Source: an uncultured Hyphomonadaceae bacterium
Lineage (GTDB): Bacteria; Pseudomonadota; Alphaproteobacteria; Caulobacterales; Hyphomonadaceae
Direction: 5' to 3'
Assembly (NCBI GenBank): GCA_913057945.1
Contig: CAJXOF010000008.1
Span: forward strand, 124,001 to 188,000
Length of the DNA: 64,000 bases
Under the pieces are notes generated by a model that was given only the letters and a program-made list of their open reading frames with translations, did not search any database and was not told where the DNA came from. This document shows positions 10,230 through 19,060 of the stretch, one piece after another. Position 1 is the stretch's first letter; every line of letters starts with the position of its first letter. A program made the position numbers and the translations under genes.

Positions 10230-12221
10230 ATGACCGCCACGGCCGATCCGGACCTCGCCCTTCGGGACGCACAAAAAGCCATTCAGGCGGGTGACTTCGC
10301 TGCCGCCGCGCGGATCACTGATACCATTCTGGCGGGCGATCCAAATCACAAGGATGCGCTTTACATGGCGGCGGTCTGCGCGCGCTATGAGGGCCGCAGC
10401 GCCGACGCCCTTGCACATCTTGCAACCTTGAAGGCGGCATCTCCGGATTTTGGCCGGGCCTATCAGGAAGAAGGACATCTCAAACGCAAGCTTGGTGATG
10501 TGTCCGGTGCCATCAGCGCTTATGAGCGGGCGACGCGCTACAATCCTGCCCTCGTCGCCAGTTGGTCTGCGCTTGGCGAATTGTACCAGCAGGCGGGCAA
10601 TGAAGACGCGGCCAGCAATGCCCACGCGCAGGCTGAGCGAGTCCGCGCTCTGCCGCGTGAACTGCAAGCCGTGACCAATCATATTCATGAAGGCCGCGTC
10701 TTCCGCGCCGAGGAAATCGCCCGTGCTTTCCTGCAGCGCCATCCGACCCATGTCGAGGGCATGCGCTTGCTGGCCGATATCGGGTCACGCCTCGGTGTGC
10801 AGGAAGATGCAGACTTCCTGCTGGAAAGTGCCGTCGATCTCGATCCCGATAATATCCAGCTCCGACTTGATTATATCCAGGTGCTGCGCAAGCGGCAGAA
10901 ATTCGCCGAAGCATTGGAGCAGGCCAAAGTGCTGATGGCGCGGGATCCGGACAATCCGCTGTTCCAGTCGCATTTTGCTATCGAAAGCATGCAGGCGGGC
11001 GATTATGAAACAGCGCTGGACTATTTTGAGCGTGTTCTCGAGAAAATTCCGAATGATCCGGCCACCCTCGTCTCACGCGGCCATGCCCTGAAGACCTATG
11101 GGCGTACGGAGGATGCGATCACCTCCTACCAGACCGCGACCGAGATTGCGCCGGGGCAGGGAGACGCCTGGTATGGACTCGCAAATCTGAAGACCTATAC
11201 ATTCGGCGATGATGAGCTTTCCCGGCTCGAGGCTCAGTTCGCGGCGCCGGACATTGACCACATGTCCCGCATCCACATCGCCTTTGCCCTTGGCAAGGCG
11301 CAGGAAGACCGCGGCAATCATGACGCCGCCTTTGCCGCCTATGCACAAGGCAATGCGCTGAAGCACCAGACGGTGCGCTACACGACCGAGCAGATGCATG
11401 CCGAGTTCGACGCGCAGAAAGCCATCTGCACGGCCGATCTGTTCGAGGCCCAGGGCGGGAAGGGGTACGCCGCGCCGGACCCGATCTTTATTCTCGGCCT
11501 GCCGCGCGCCGGTTCGACCCTGATCGAGCAAATCCTTGCCTCGCATCCGGACGTGGACGGAACGCTGGAGCTGCCCAACATCCTGTCGCTCGCCCATCGC
11601 CTGCGGGGGCGCAAGCAGCTGACGGATCGAGAACGCTATCCTCGTATCCTGCATGAACTGTCAGCGGAGGAGTTCAAGGCGCTTGGCGAGGAATATATCG
11701 AGACGACGCGCATCCATCGTCAGGGCGCGGCCTTATTCACCGACAAGATGCCGAACAATTTCCGGCATATCGGCCTGATCCATCTGATCCTGCCGAATGC
11801 CAAGATCATTGATGCGCGGCGCAATCCGATGGATTGCTGCTGGTCCGGTTTCAAGCAACTCTTCGCCGAGGGGCAGGAATTCACCTACAGTCTTGACGAC
11901 ATCGGCAATTATTATCGCGGTTATGTCGATCTGATGGCGCATTGGGATAGCGTCCTGCCGGAGGGCCGTATCCTGCGCGTGCAGCATGAGGATGTGTTGG
12001 ACGATCTGGAGGGTCAGGTGCGGCGCCTCCTCGATTATTGCGGCCTGCCCTTCGACCGGGCCTGTGTCGACTTTCACAAGACCGACCGGGCTGTGCGCAC
12101 GGCGAGCTCCGAACAGGTACGTCGCCCGATCAACAAGAGCGGGCTTGAACAATGGCGCCCCTATGAGGCACACCTTGAGCCTCTGAAAGCCGCGCTGGGG
12201 CCAGACCTCGCGCCTGAATAG
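10230..12221 (+). CDS. TPR-repeat sulfotransferase family protein
   Basis: A 663-aa protein with an N-terminal array of tetratricopeptide repeats (about residues 1-350, e.g. GDYETALDYFERVLEKIPND) and a C-terminal sulfotransferase domain. The 5'-phosphosulfate loop is GLPRAGSTLIEQIL, and the 3'-phosphate region is DKMPNNFRHIGLIHLILPNA followed by IDARRNPMDCCWS. Such proteins are presumed to transfer sulfate from PAPS to an unknown acceptor. ATG at 10230 fits the fold start although the GGAG is about 14 nt away. It follows the TonB receptor (a frequent pairing in this bacterial group) and precedes a marR gene by 10 bp. Confidence 0.85.
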   Translation: MTATADPDLALRDAQKAIQAGDFAAAARITDTILAGDPNHKDALYMAAVCARYEGRSADALAHLATLKAASPDFGRAYQEEGHLKRKLGDVSGAISAYERATRYNPALVASWSALGELYQQAGNEDAASNAHAQAERVRALPRELQAVTNHIHEGRVFRAEEIARAFLQRHPTHVEGMRLLADIGSRLGVQEDADFLLESAVDLDPDNIQLRLDYIQVLRKRQKFAEALEQAKVLMARDPDNPLFQSHFAIESMQAGDYETALDYFERVLEKIPNDPATLVSRGHALKTYGRTEDAITSYQTATEIAPGQGDAWYGLANLKTYTFGDDELSRLEAQFAAPDIDHMSRIHIAFALGKAQEDRGNHDAAFAAYAQGNALKHQTVRYTTEQMHAEFDAQKAICTADLFEAQGGKGYAAPDPIFILGLPRAGSTLIEQILASHPDVDGTLELPNILSLAHRLRGRKQLTDRERYPRILHELSAEEFKALGEEYIETTRIHRQGAALFTDKMPNNFRHIGLIHLILPNAKIIDARRNPMDCCWSGFKQLFAEGQEFTYSLDDIGNYYRGYVDLMAHWDSVLPEGRILRVQHEDVLDDLEGQVRRLLDYCGLPFDRACVDFHKTDRAVRTASSEQVRRPINKSGLEQWRPYEAHLEPLKAALGPDLAPE

Positions 12222-12231
12222 GGTTTGTCAT

Positions 12232-12702
12232 GTGAGCACACGGTCCGATGATGCCTTGATCGCCTTGCGCAAGATCCAGCGCATGACCGAACTCGCGTCC
12301 AAACGCCTCGCCCAGACAGCAGGGCTGACCCCGTCGCAATTGACCGTGTTGCGGATGCTGGACGAGCAGGGGGAGATCTCTGCCGGCCATGTGGCGGAGG
12401 GAACCCAGCTGAAGCACGCCACCATCACCAGCCTTGTCGACAAACTGGAAGCGCGCGGCCTGATTGCGCGTCGCCGCTGCGACACGGATCGCCGCCGGGT
12501 GTGGCTGAACCTCTTGCCTGAGGGAAAAACGGCACTGTCCGTCGCACCGGACCCGCTGCATGAAACCTTCGCCGCCCGCTTCGACACATTGCCCGACTGG
12601 GAGCAGGCCATGCTCGTCGCTGCTCTCGAACGCGCCGCCGGCCTGCTGGATGCGGACGCACTGGATGCCTCGCCATACCTGGATGTGGGAGAATTGGGCT
12701 GA
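12232..12702 (+). CDS. MarR family transcriptional regulator
   Basis: A 156-aa winged-helix regulator. The recognition region LTPSQLTVLRMLDEQGEIS and the wing with the DR motif (CDTDRRRVWLNLLPEG) match MarR. It starts at GTG 12232; the overlapping ATG at 12230 would run into TGA at once. The start is 10 bp after the sulfotransferase stop, implying co-transcription. Ligand and targets unknown. Confidence 0.9.
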   Translation: MSTRSDDALIALRKIQRMTELASKRLAQTAGLTPSQLTVLRMLDEQGEISAGHVAEGTQLKHATITSLVDKLEARGLIARRRCDTDRRRVWLNLLPEGKTALSVAPDPLHETFAARFDTLPDWEQAMLVAALERAAGLLDADALDASPYLDVGELG

Positions 12703-12911
12703 CCATGATCGCTGGCATGACCACTTAAATGGGAGAATGGCGCACCGGGGAGGGTGAAAGCTGGAACCTTCAGATCGGGCGCACGAAGCAACCAACCGAC
12801 TAAGTCCACTTCACAGCCAAATTGTCAGTCGACGATCCTGCGCCTTATCTCGCGAAGTTCGCTGCGCGGACCTTCCTGTTCGTCGCAATGAGGCTGAAGA
12901 CAACACCAACT

Positions 12912-13775
12912 TCACCTCAGGCTTTCCTGTAGAAAGACGCGCATACTCTCCGGCGCGCGCCCAAGGATCTTGCCAAGCGTCGGATCAACTGTTTCGAATT
13001 CGCCCGCGCGTGCTGCACGATAGTATCCGAGCATGACCGCTATGGAGCCTTCGGGGACGTTGCCCCTTTGGGCATTCGCTGCCATCTCCTTCTCGCTAAT
13101 GAATGTTCGGGAAATTGATTTGCCGGTGATCACACTCGCCAGGCGTGCAAGATCGGCAAGGTCCAGCGCCTCGTCGCCGGTGAGCGGCGGCGTCGGGCCA
13201 TCGATCACTTCGACCCCTGCCAGCAGGGCGGCGTCGATGGCGGCCAAATCGTCATGAGTCGTCCAGGCGACTTTGCCGTCCTGTGGCGCAGCAATTGTCC
13301 CTGCTTCCAAGCCACGGGCATTCATCATGAGCGCGCTGGCCGCGTAGAATCCGTGGCGCATCGCTGTCCAGGCGAGGCCAGATTCCGCCAACATCGCCTC
13401 CGTGGCGGCGTGGTCCCGGCCCGGCGGGAAGTGAGAATCTGCGCAACTAGATACTTGGCTGGTGTAGAGAACCCTTTTGACTCCAATCTCACACGCTGCG
13501 GCCACCGCCGCAGCGTGCTGCTTCAGCGGATCCCTGCCCGTTGCAGCTGCGTTTGAGGAAACAAGCAGCAGGCGTTCCGCCCCCTCCCAGGCCTGGACCA
13601 GGCTCTCGGGATCGTCGTAATTCCCCCGACGCACCCGGACGCCAATCGCGGAAAGGTCCGCCACCCTCGCAGGATCGCGGACGCTGGCCCCGATGCGTTC
13701 GGCGGGAACGTGGAGCAGCAGGTTGTCGATGATCTTGCGGCCGAGGCGGCCGGAGGCACCTGTAACGATCAACAC
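12912..13775 (-). CDS. NmrA/QOR2-like NAD(P)-binding oxidoreductase
   Basis: A 287-aa atypical short-chain dehydrogenase. The dinucleotide loop TGASGRLG is at residues 5-12; VLYTSQVSS lies where SDRs carry the catalytic Ser, but no canonical YxxxK is apparent, as in NmrA-like and quinone reductase 2 (YtfG-type) proteins. It starts at GTG 13775 with a strong AGGAGA Shine-Dalgarno 8 nt away. It diverges from a lysR gene over about 120 bp, the usual arrangement for a LysR-regulated target, so electrophile or quinone stress control is plausible. Confidence 0.85.
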   Translation of the reverse strand: MLIVTGASGRLGRKIIDNLLLHVPAERIGASVRDPARVADLSAIGVRVRRGNYDDPESLVQAWEGAERLLLVSSNAAATGRDPLKQHAAAVAAACEIGVKRVLYTSQVSSCADSHFPPGRDHAATEAMLAESGLAWTAMRHGFYAASALMMNARGLEAGTIAAPQDGKVAWTTHDDLAAIDAALLAGVEVIDGPTPPLTGDEALDLADLARLASVITGKSISRTFISEKEMAANAQRGNVPEGSIAVMLGYYRAARAGEFETVDPTLGKILGRAPESMRVFLQESLR

Positions 13776-13897
13776 GAATTGGTCTCCTAAAGCTGTGTGT
13801 CGGGACGCCCCGCGTCACCCGGTTGTGAGCTTGAATACCAAACTGACTGTTCTCCTGATCTTTGATAATCCGAAAAATTCGGAATAAGCTGTTCTCC

Positions 13898-14794
13898 ATG
13901 AAGAACAATGTTCCGCCGAGTGATCTCAGGGTGTTTCTAGCGGTTCTCGACGAAGGCGGCTTCCGAGCGGCGGCCAAACGTTTGGGCGTCGCGCCTTCGA
14001 AGGTCAGCACCACAGTTTCGCGGATCGAGGCCACACTCGGTGCGCCGCTTCTTGTGCGCACAACGCGCAGCGTCCGAGCCACTGAACAGGGCCGTGCTTT
14101 GGCCGACCGCATTGCTCCACTTTTGGCGGAGGTGGACCAGGCCTGTATGGAAACGGCGAATTCCACAGGTCGGGTAAGGGGTCGGTTGAAGCTGAACGTT
14201 CCCGGCGCCGTCATGCCGGATATCCTGCCGCCTATTCTTACGAAATTTCAGCGCAAACATCCTGAGGTGGAGGTCGAGATCGTGGTCGAGAACGATCTGG
14301 TCGATATCGTCGCGTCGGGATGCGATGCAGGCATCAGATATGGCGCCTCATTGGAAAAGGACATGGTCTCCATTCCCATCGGCCCGCGCGTCCAGCAGAT
14401 CGCGCTGGCGGCTGCGCCTGCCTATCTGGAGGAGCGAGGCTGCCCGCAGAGCCCTGGCGAGCTGACAATGCACGACGCGATCCGTTATCGGTTTCATGGT
14501 GGACCCCTCCTGCCATGGATGCTGAAAAACGGGGATGAGACGATCAGTGTGGAACCGGTCACGCGGCTTACGATCAGCGTGAACGCCATGAACACCGGGC
14601 TGAGTTATGCGCGGGCCGGATTAGGCATTATCGGGATGTTTCGCAATTGGCTTGAAGATGACTTTTCGGCTGGAACTCTTGTTCCGGTCCTCGCAGATTG
14701 CTGGCGCGATCAAGAGGGGCCGCGCCTATACTATCCTGGCCGCCTCACCCCCACCCCCTTGCGGGCTTTCATTGAGGCTTGCCGTACCAGTTGA
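13898..14794 (+). CDS. LysR family transcriptional regulator
   Basis: A 298-aa LTTR with the N-terminal helix-turn-helix (DLRVFLAVLDEGGFRAAAKR then LGVAPSKVSTTVSRIEATLG) and a C-terminal effector-binding domain. ATG at 13898 places the HTH at the expected distance; an upstream TTG at 13862 is less likely. It is divergent to the NmrA-like reductase and probably controls it. Confidence 0.9.
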   Translation: MKNNVPPSDLRVFLAVLDEGGFRAAAKRLGVAPSKVSTTVSRIEATLGAPLLVRTTRSVRATEQGRALADRIAPLLAEVDQACMETANSTGRVRGRLKLNVPGAVMPDILPPILTKFQRKHPEVEVEIVVENDLVDIVASGCDAGIRYGASLEKDMVSIPIGPRVQQIALAAAPAYLEERGCPQSPGELTMHDAIRYRFHGGPLLPWMLKNGDETISVEPVTRLTISVNAMNTGLSYARAGLGIIGMFRNWLEDDFSAGTLVPVLADCWRDQEGPRLYYPGRLTPTPLRAFIEACRTS

Positions 14795-14865
14795 GATTCA
14801 ATCGTGTTCGATCAGAAACGAGACTGACTCGAAGCTCTTTGAATGATTTTTACTTTTTAAGAGAG

Positions 14866-14942
14866 TGGCGCACCCAAGAGGATTCGAACCTCTGACCTCT
14901 GCCTTCGGAGGGCAGCGCTCTATCCAGCTGAGCTATGGGTGC
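14866..14942 (-). tRNA. tRNA-Arg (CCG)
   Basis: 77 nt on the minus strand. Perfect 7-bp acceptor GCACCCA/TGGGTGC, discriminator G, encoded CCA. The anticodon loop CTCCGAA gives CCG, reading the CGG codon. The T loop has GTTCGAATC. Confidence 0.95.
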
Positions 14943-15073
14943 AAACCGAAGCCGGTGAATACGGCAAGCTGCCGCCGAGTGCAACGCCGGAATGCGGTTT
15001 GCGCGGCGCTCGGCGCTTGCACGTCAGTCCGATTGGGATAGGTCTGGAACAGACATAATTTCAGGAGCCAGAG

Positions 15074-16075
15074 ATGCGGAAGTTTTCCACTGTCATGACA
15101 GGGGCAGCGATGGCGCTGTTGCTCGGCGTTGCGGCCTGTGGGCCTGACGAAGGGGCCGATAAGCCAGCCTCGCAAGACGAGAGCGCCGACCGCGCAGCGC
15201 AGCTTGAAGCCCAGAAAGCCGCTTATGAAGACGCTCTGGCCGAAGCCGAGGCATCTCGCGGGGCAGGGGAGCCGGCGCTCTGGACGCTCAGTGACGAAGA
15301 CACGACGCTCTATATTTTCGGCACGGTGCATTTGCTCCGCCCGGATCTGGACTGGCGCAGTGACGAGATGGATTCCGCTTTCGCCGAGGCCGACACAATC
15401 GTGTTCGAGGCGGATGTGACGAGCCAGGCGGCTGCCTCCGAAATGATGAAATTCATTTCGTCGGAGGGCATGCTCGAAGGCGGCCAGCAATTGTCGAGCC
15501 TGCTTAGCGAACTGGAGCGCGCCGAATTGCAGAAAGCGCTGGACCATGTCGGCCTGCCGCTCGGCGCGATAGAGCCGTTCCGCCCCTGGTGGGCAGCGGT
15601 CAATCTGTCCGTGCTGCAAATCAAGAAAGAGGGCTTCGACCCGAATTCCGGCGTTGAAACCGTGTTGGGCGCTGAGGCGCGCGCGGCGGGCAAGTCATTT
15701 GCCTATCTGGAGACAATTGATGAGCAGCTTGGCCGGCTCGCCAACATGCCGACCGACGTTCAGGTGGATTTTCTGGTGAGTTCTGCCGAGTCAATTGAGG
15801 AGGGCGGAGACGTGCTCGACACGCTGGTCTCCGAATGGGTGGACGGCGATGTGCACGGCATCGGCCTGCTCATGTCCAATCCGGACATGATGGGCTCAGA
15901 CGAGGTTTATGAGGCGCTATTGAAATCGCGCAACGAGGTTTGGGTCGGAAAGATCGAAGCCATGCTGGATGAGCCCGGAACACGGTTGATTGCGGTCGGC
16001 GCCGGTCATCTGGCGGGTCAAGACAGCGTCATCGAGATGCTGGAAGCCAAAGGGTATGAGGTCGAGGGCCCCTAG
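15074..16075 (+). CDS. TraB/GumN family lipoprotein
   Basis: A 333-aa exported protein with a lipobox LGVAAC (Cys22), a charged coiled linker (about residues 25-65) and a TraB/GumN domain whose two hallmark segments are GTVHLL near residue 83 and GAGHLAG near residue 315. The family includes plasmid TraB and Tiki-type metalloproteases; the conserved His and Glu residues suggest metal-dependent peptidase activity, not shown here. AGGAG lies upstream of the ATG. It converges on hisN, with stops 2 bp apart. Confidence 0.88.
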   Translation: MRKFSTVMTGAAMALLLGVAACGPDEGADKPASQDESADRAAQLEAQKAAYEDALAEAEASRGAGEPALWTLSDEDTTLYIFGTVHLLRPDLDWRSDEMDSAFAEADTIVFEADVTSQAAASEMMKFISSEGMLEGGQQLSSLLSELERAELQKALDHVGLPLGAIEPFRPWWAAVNLSVLQIKKEGFDPNSGVETVLGAEARAAGKSFAYLETIDEQLGRLANMPTDVQVDFLVSSAESIEEGGDVLDTLVSEWVDGDVHGIGLLMSNPDMMGSDEVYEALLKSRNEVWVGKIEAMLDEPGTRLIAVGAGHLAGQDSVIEMLEAKGYEVEGP

Positions 16076-16077
16076 GC

Positions 16078-16893
16078 TCAGGTGTCGGCGGATCGCCGGA
16101 GCGCCAGCAGGGCCTGTTCGAGGATTTCCTCGCTGGCGCAGCAGATGATCTGTCCGCCGAGCTTTGGCGCATTGCCGCGCCAGTCGGTCGCGAGGCCGCC
16201 TGCGCCGCGTACCACAGGGATCAGCGCTGCGACATCCCATGCCTTGAGGCTGCTTTCCGCCACAAGATCGATCGTGCCCGCAGCAAGCCGGGCATAGGCG
16301 TACGCATCGAGGCCATAGCGGCTGATCCGGGCGGTGGCGCGCAGATGGGTCCAGGCGCCCTGTTCAGCCGGGTTCAGGATGAATGGGTCCGTCGTGGAGA
16401 TGACCGCTTCGCGTAGATCGCGGCAGTCAGACACCCGGATCGGGGTTTGCTCGCCCGCATGCTGCAGGGCTGCGCCACCCGGCCAGCCGAGATACCGCTC
16501 GTCCAGCACCGGCTGGTCAATGATGCCGATGAGGGGCGTACCAGCGTCGTCACACAAGGCAATCAGCGTCGTCCAGCTTGGCAGGCCGCCCACGAAAGCG
16601 CGCGTCCCATCAATCGGGTCGAGCAGCCAGGTGAAACCATTCTTCGAGGGTTTTGCGGGAAATTCCTCGCCGATGATGCCATGAGCGGGCCGCTCTGCCT
16701 CGATCAGGGCGCGCATGGCGGTTTCGGCGCCTGTATCGGCAGCCGTGACGGGGTCAAAATTGGTTTGAGCCGGGGTGACCTTGTTGTTGACCGCATCCAG
16801 CGCACGAAAATGCGGCCGGATAGCTGTCCAGGCCGCATCTGCGAGACGGCCTGCGAAGGCCAGCTCATCTTCAAGGGAGAAGGAATTTGTCAT
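16078..16893 (-). CDS. hisN: Inositol monophosphatase family: histidinol-phosphatase
   Basis: A 271-aa Mg2+-dependent phosphatase. The metal-binding signature LLDPIDGTRAFVGGLPSW, the upstream EEF glutamate and the C-terminal WDVAALIPVVRGAGG are complete. The pattern of this subfamily (FDPVTAADTGAE, then AFVGGLP) fits the HisN type that removes phosphate from histidinol phosphate, but an inositol phosphatase (SuhB-like) role cannot be excluded. It follows the XRE regulator gene by 33 bp on the same strand. Confidence 0.85.
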   Translation of the reverse strand: MTNSFSLEDELAFAGRLADAAWTAIRPHFRALDAVNNKVTPAQTNFDPVTAADTGAETAMRALIEAERPAHGIIGEEFPAKPSKNGFTWLLDPIDGTRAFVGGLPSWTTLIALCDDAGTPLIGIIDQPVLDERYLGWPGGAALQHAGEQTPIRVSDCRDLREAVISTTDPFILNPAEQGAWTHLRATARISRYGLDAYAYARLAAGTIDLVAESSLKAWDVAALIPVVRGAGGLATDWRGNAPKLGGQIICCASEEILEQALLALRRSADT

Positions 16894-16926
16894 CCGGGCA
16901 GGGCTTGCCCCGCCCGGCGCAGATCG

Positions 16927-17322
16927 TCAAGCGACGCCTGTACTGCTCGTATCACCTTCCAGCGCCTTGGCCAGTTCCAGCAGGCGTTTGCGGGGGCGTT
17001 CGCCGAGACGGTAATAGGCGCGGACCAGTTCCAGCGTCTCTTTCTGTGAGAGAATATCGCCTTCCATGCGTTCGGCATCATTGGCGGCGTCCGGAGCGTC
17101 GGCAGCGGGAATGCCATCAAAGAAATACTGCACCGATACGTTCATGGCCTTGGCCAATTCGTAGAGGCGGGATGCCGTGATGCGGTTCGCGCCGCACTCG
17201 TATTTCTGGATCTGTTGGAAACGCACACCCACCTGGCTCGCAAGGTCCTGCTGGGTCATGCCAAGCAGTCGGCGGCGGCGGCGAAGGCGTTTGCCCACGT
17301 GCAGGTCTGTTTCATCAGCCAT
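16927..17322 (-). CDS. XRE family helix-turn-helix regulator
   Basis: A 131-aa DNA-binding protein. Its Cro/C1-type HTH spans about residues 10-65 (MTQQDLASQVGVRFQQIQKY, ANRITASRLYELAKAMNV), followed by an acidic linker and a helical C-terminal tail (LVRAYYRLGERPRKRLLELA). This layout is common in Caulobacterales/Rhizobiales regulators of the SinR-like type. GGAC/GTCC dyads lie just upstream and may be its own operator. Probably co-transcribed with hisN. Confidence 0.9.
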   Translation of the reverse strand: MADETDLHVGKRLRRRRRLLGMTQQDLASQVGVRFQQIQKYECGANRITASRLYELAKAMNVSVQYFFDGIPAADAPDAANDAERMEGDILSQKETLELVRAYYRLGERPRKRLLELAKALEGDTSSTGVA

Positions 17323-17340
17323 GTTCAGCTCCTTGCGTAT

Positions 17341-17382
17341 GGGACCGGTATCAGTCCCAAAACGGGATGTTCGGACTGGTCC
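17341..17382. promoter_or_regulatory. Paired GGAC/GTCC dyads upstream of XRE gene
   Basis: Two inverted repeats lie 19-60 bp upstream of the regulator start: GGGAC-N8-GTCCC (17341-17358) and GGAC-N2-GTCC (17373-17382). The shared half-site suggests operators, possibly for autoregulation; binding is inferred only. Confidence 0.35.
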
Positions 17383-17493
17383 TACGCAAACGGCGTGCCG
17401 ATAAGCAGATTTGCCTAATATTTGGGCTGGTCTTCGAAAATGCAGACTTTTACGAATTCAACTGTTGCGTTTTGTGCGCCGCAACATAAATCT

Positions 17494-17574
17494 GGTCATG
17501 CACTTCGGTGCAGACGCCTCTGGCGTTTCCTCCCTTTGACCTTGGCCGCGCTCTCGTAGCGCGGCCTTTTTTTT
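17494..17574 (+). ncRNA. Structured small RNA, mmgR/alpha-r8 (Rfam suhB)-like
   Basis: An intergenic plus-strand transcript is implied by a strong intrinsic terminator with no ORF feeding it. Elements in order: GGTCA (17494-17498) pairing with TGACC (17537-17541); hairpin TGCAC-TTCG-GTGCA with a stable tetraloop (17499-17512); hairpin ACGCC-TCT-GGCGT (17514-17526); the C-rich stretch TTTCCTCCCT (17526-17535); then a 9-bp GGCCGCGCT/AGCGCGGCC stem (17544-17566) with eight T. The 10-nt C-rich motif before the terminator is, from memory, the hallmark of the alpha-r8/mmgR family of about 77 nt, first described as the suhB motif near suhB-type genes; here hisN, of the same enzyme family, is nearby. 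It could base-pair with Shine-Dalgarno sequences of targets. Confidence 0.75.
17544..17574 (+). terminator. Intrinsic terminator of the small RNA
   Basis: Perfect 9-bp GC-rich stem with a 5-nt loop CTCGT and a run of eight T on the plus strand. Neighbouring protein genes are on the minus strand, so it can only end a short plus-strand RNA. Confidence 0.9.
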
Positions 17575-17610
17575 GAAAACAAGGTATTGGTAGGTACGGG
17601 GTCAGCCAGG

Positions 17611-18540
17611 TCAGCGTTGGCCGATCTGGCCCGCCACCGAAAGGATATCGTCGACAATACCGGCCAAGGTCTGCTGCAACTGCTCAAAGCCCGCATTCGT
17701 CGCCACGGCCTGCTCATCCATATAAAGACCGCGATTGATCTCGATCTGGACAGCATGGAAGTCGCGCTTGGGCCGGCCATAGCGGCGTGTCGTATAGCCG
17801 CCGGCATAGGGGGCATTGCGTGCCACGCTGAACCCGTGTGCCCGAAACGCCCGTTCAATGCGTCCGGTCAGGCGCGGGTCACAGCTGGAGCCGAACCGGT
17901 CACCCAGCACGATGTCTGCGAGGTTGCGGCGCCCGGGCTGGACGCTGGGCATGGAGTGACAGTCGATCAGGAAGGCGCGGCCATGGCGCTCCTTCAGGCT
18001 GCCGAGCTCTGTTGCCAGGCATTGATGATAGAGATCATGGATGCCGGACAGGCGCGCTTCGCCTTCCGCGCGGGTGAGGCGGCGGCCATAGATGGTTTCT
18101 CCCCGGGCCGCGACGCGCGGCAGGCAGCCCAGCCCGGCGTCGACCCGGGCTGTCGGCATGCCGCATGGGCGGGGGACGCCGTCGCTGAACATGTCCGGGT
18201 CCAGTTCCCGAGGGTCTCGGTTGAGGTCTGCGACCGTGCGGGCGTATTTCGCCGCAACAAGGATGCCGCCCTTGTGAGGGACTGCGTGAAACAGCTCATC
18301 TACAAACGCATCTTCCGTCCGGCGAACGGTCTCGAGGGGCACACAGAGAGCCTCGCGCATGTCGCCCGGATAGAGGCTTCCGGAATGCGGCGACGCAAAA
18401 ACGACCGGCGCAGACATTTTTTCCGGTATTTGCAGCCGATAGGGGATTTCATAGCCCACCGTCGCCGACGAGCCCTCCGGCAAAATGGGCGACCGCTCAA
18501 AATGTTCAGGCCTGTCAAGAAATTGGGGGGCGTCTGTCAT
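17611..18540 (-). CDS. N-formylglutamate amidohydrolase family protein
   Basis: A 309-aa hydrolase of the FGase/HutG-type family, which splits N-formylglutamate to glutamate and formate at the end of one histidine degradation route. Visible family features are VVFASPHSGSLYP near residue 50, RTEDAFVDELF, ADLNRDPRELD, FLIDCHSMPS and the late EINRGLYMDE, which together supply the predicted metal ligands. No other hut gene is present, so the physiological substrate is open. It diverges from cpdR, a neighbourhood known in Caulobacter-like genomes. Confidence 0.9.
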   Translation of the reverse strand: MTDAPQFLDRPEHFERSPILPEGSSATVGYEIPYRLQIPEKMSAPVVFASPHSGSLYPGDMREALCVPLETVRRTEDAFVDELFHAVPHKGGILVAAKYARTVADLNRDPRELDPDMFSDGVPRPCGMPTARVDAGLGCLPRVAARGETIYGRRLTRAEGEARLSGIHDLYHQCLATELGSLKERHGRAFLIDCHSMPSVQPGRRNLADIVLGDRFGSSCDPRLTGRIERAFRAHGFSVARNAPYAGGYTTRRYGRPKRDFHAVQIEINRGLYMDEQAVATNAGFEQLQQTLAGIVDDILSVAGQIGQR

Positions 18541-18700
18541 CCACTACATCGTTTCTCTGTTTGCCTGAAGGTCAAGCCTTTTCGCCGGTCAACGGACAGT
18601 TGAGGCGCATATTTACGGCTTTGCCGGGGTGCGTATTCACGCCTGATTTACCGAACTAGGTCTTTATGCTTAGGGTTCTACCGAGAAGAGGGCTTTCCGC

Positions 18701-19060
18701 GTGACCAAGATATTGCTGGCCGAAGATGATGATTCCATGCGCATGTTCCTGGCCGCTGCCCTGCGCCGCGCCGGGCACGAAATCCAGGACTATGCCGACG
18801 GTGAAAGTGCCCTGTCCGCACTCGAGCGGGAGGTCTTCGACCTGCTGCTGACCGATATTGTCATGCCGGGCCTGGATGGCATCGAACTGGCGCGCCGCGG
18901 CGCCGAACTGGACCCGGCCATGAAGATCGTCTTCATCACGGGATTTGCGGCGGTGGCGCTGTCCTCCGGGGCGCCGACCCCTGCTGGCGCCAAGGTGCTG
19001 TCAAAGCCCTTCCATCTCCGTGAAATCGTCGACGAAGTCGACAAGGTGATGGCGGCCTGA
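18701..19060 (+). CDS. cpdR: CpdR-like single-domain response regulator
   Basis: A 119-aa receiver with no output domain. Phospho-acceptor Asp52 in LLTDIVMPGLDG, the acidic pocket EDDD (residues 8-11), Thr80 in FITGF and Lys102 in SKPFH are present. In Caulobacter, unphosphorylated CpdR sends ClpXP to the pole and primes cell-cycle proteolysis; its phosphorylation comes from the CckA-ChpT relay. The short length, sequence and position beside N-formylglutamate amidohydrolase support orthology. It starts at GTG 18701 and its stop overlaps the next start (TGATG). Confidence 0.88.
   Translation: MTKILLAEDDDSMRMFLAAALRRAGHEIQDYADGESALSALEREVFDLLLTDIVMPGLDGIELARRGAELDPAMKIVFITGFAAVALSSGAPTPAGAKVLSKPFHLREIVDEVDKVMAA

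Noticed and set aside
12703..14942. Possible integrated element next to tRNA-Arg(CCG)
   Set aside because: No integrase, no repeated tRNA 3' end and no composition shift in the NmrA/LysR segment.
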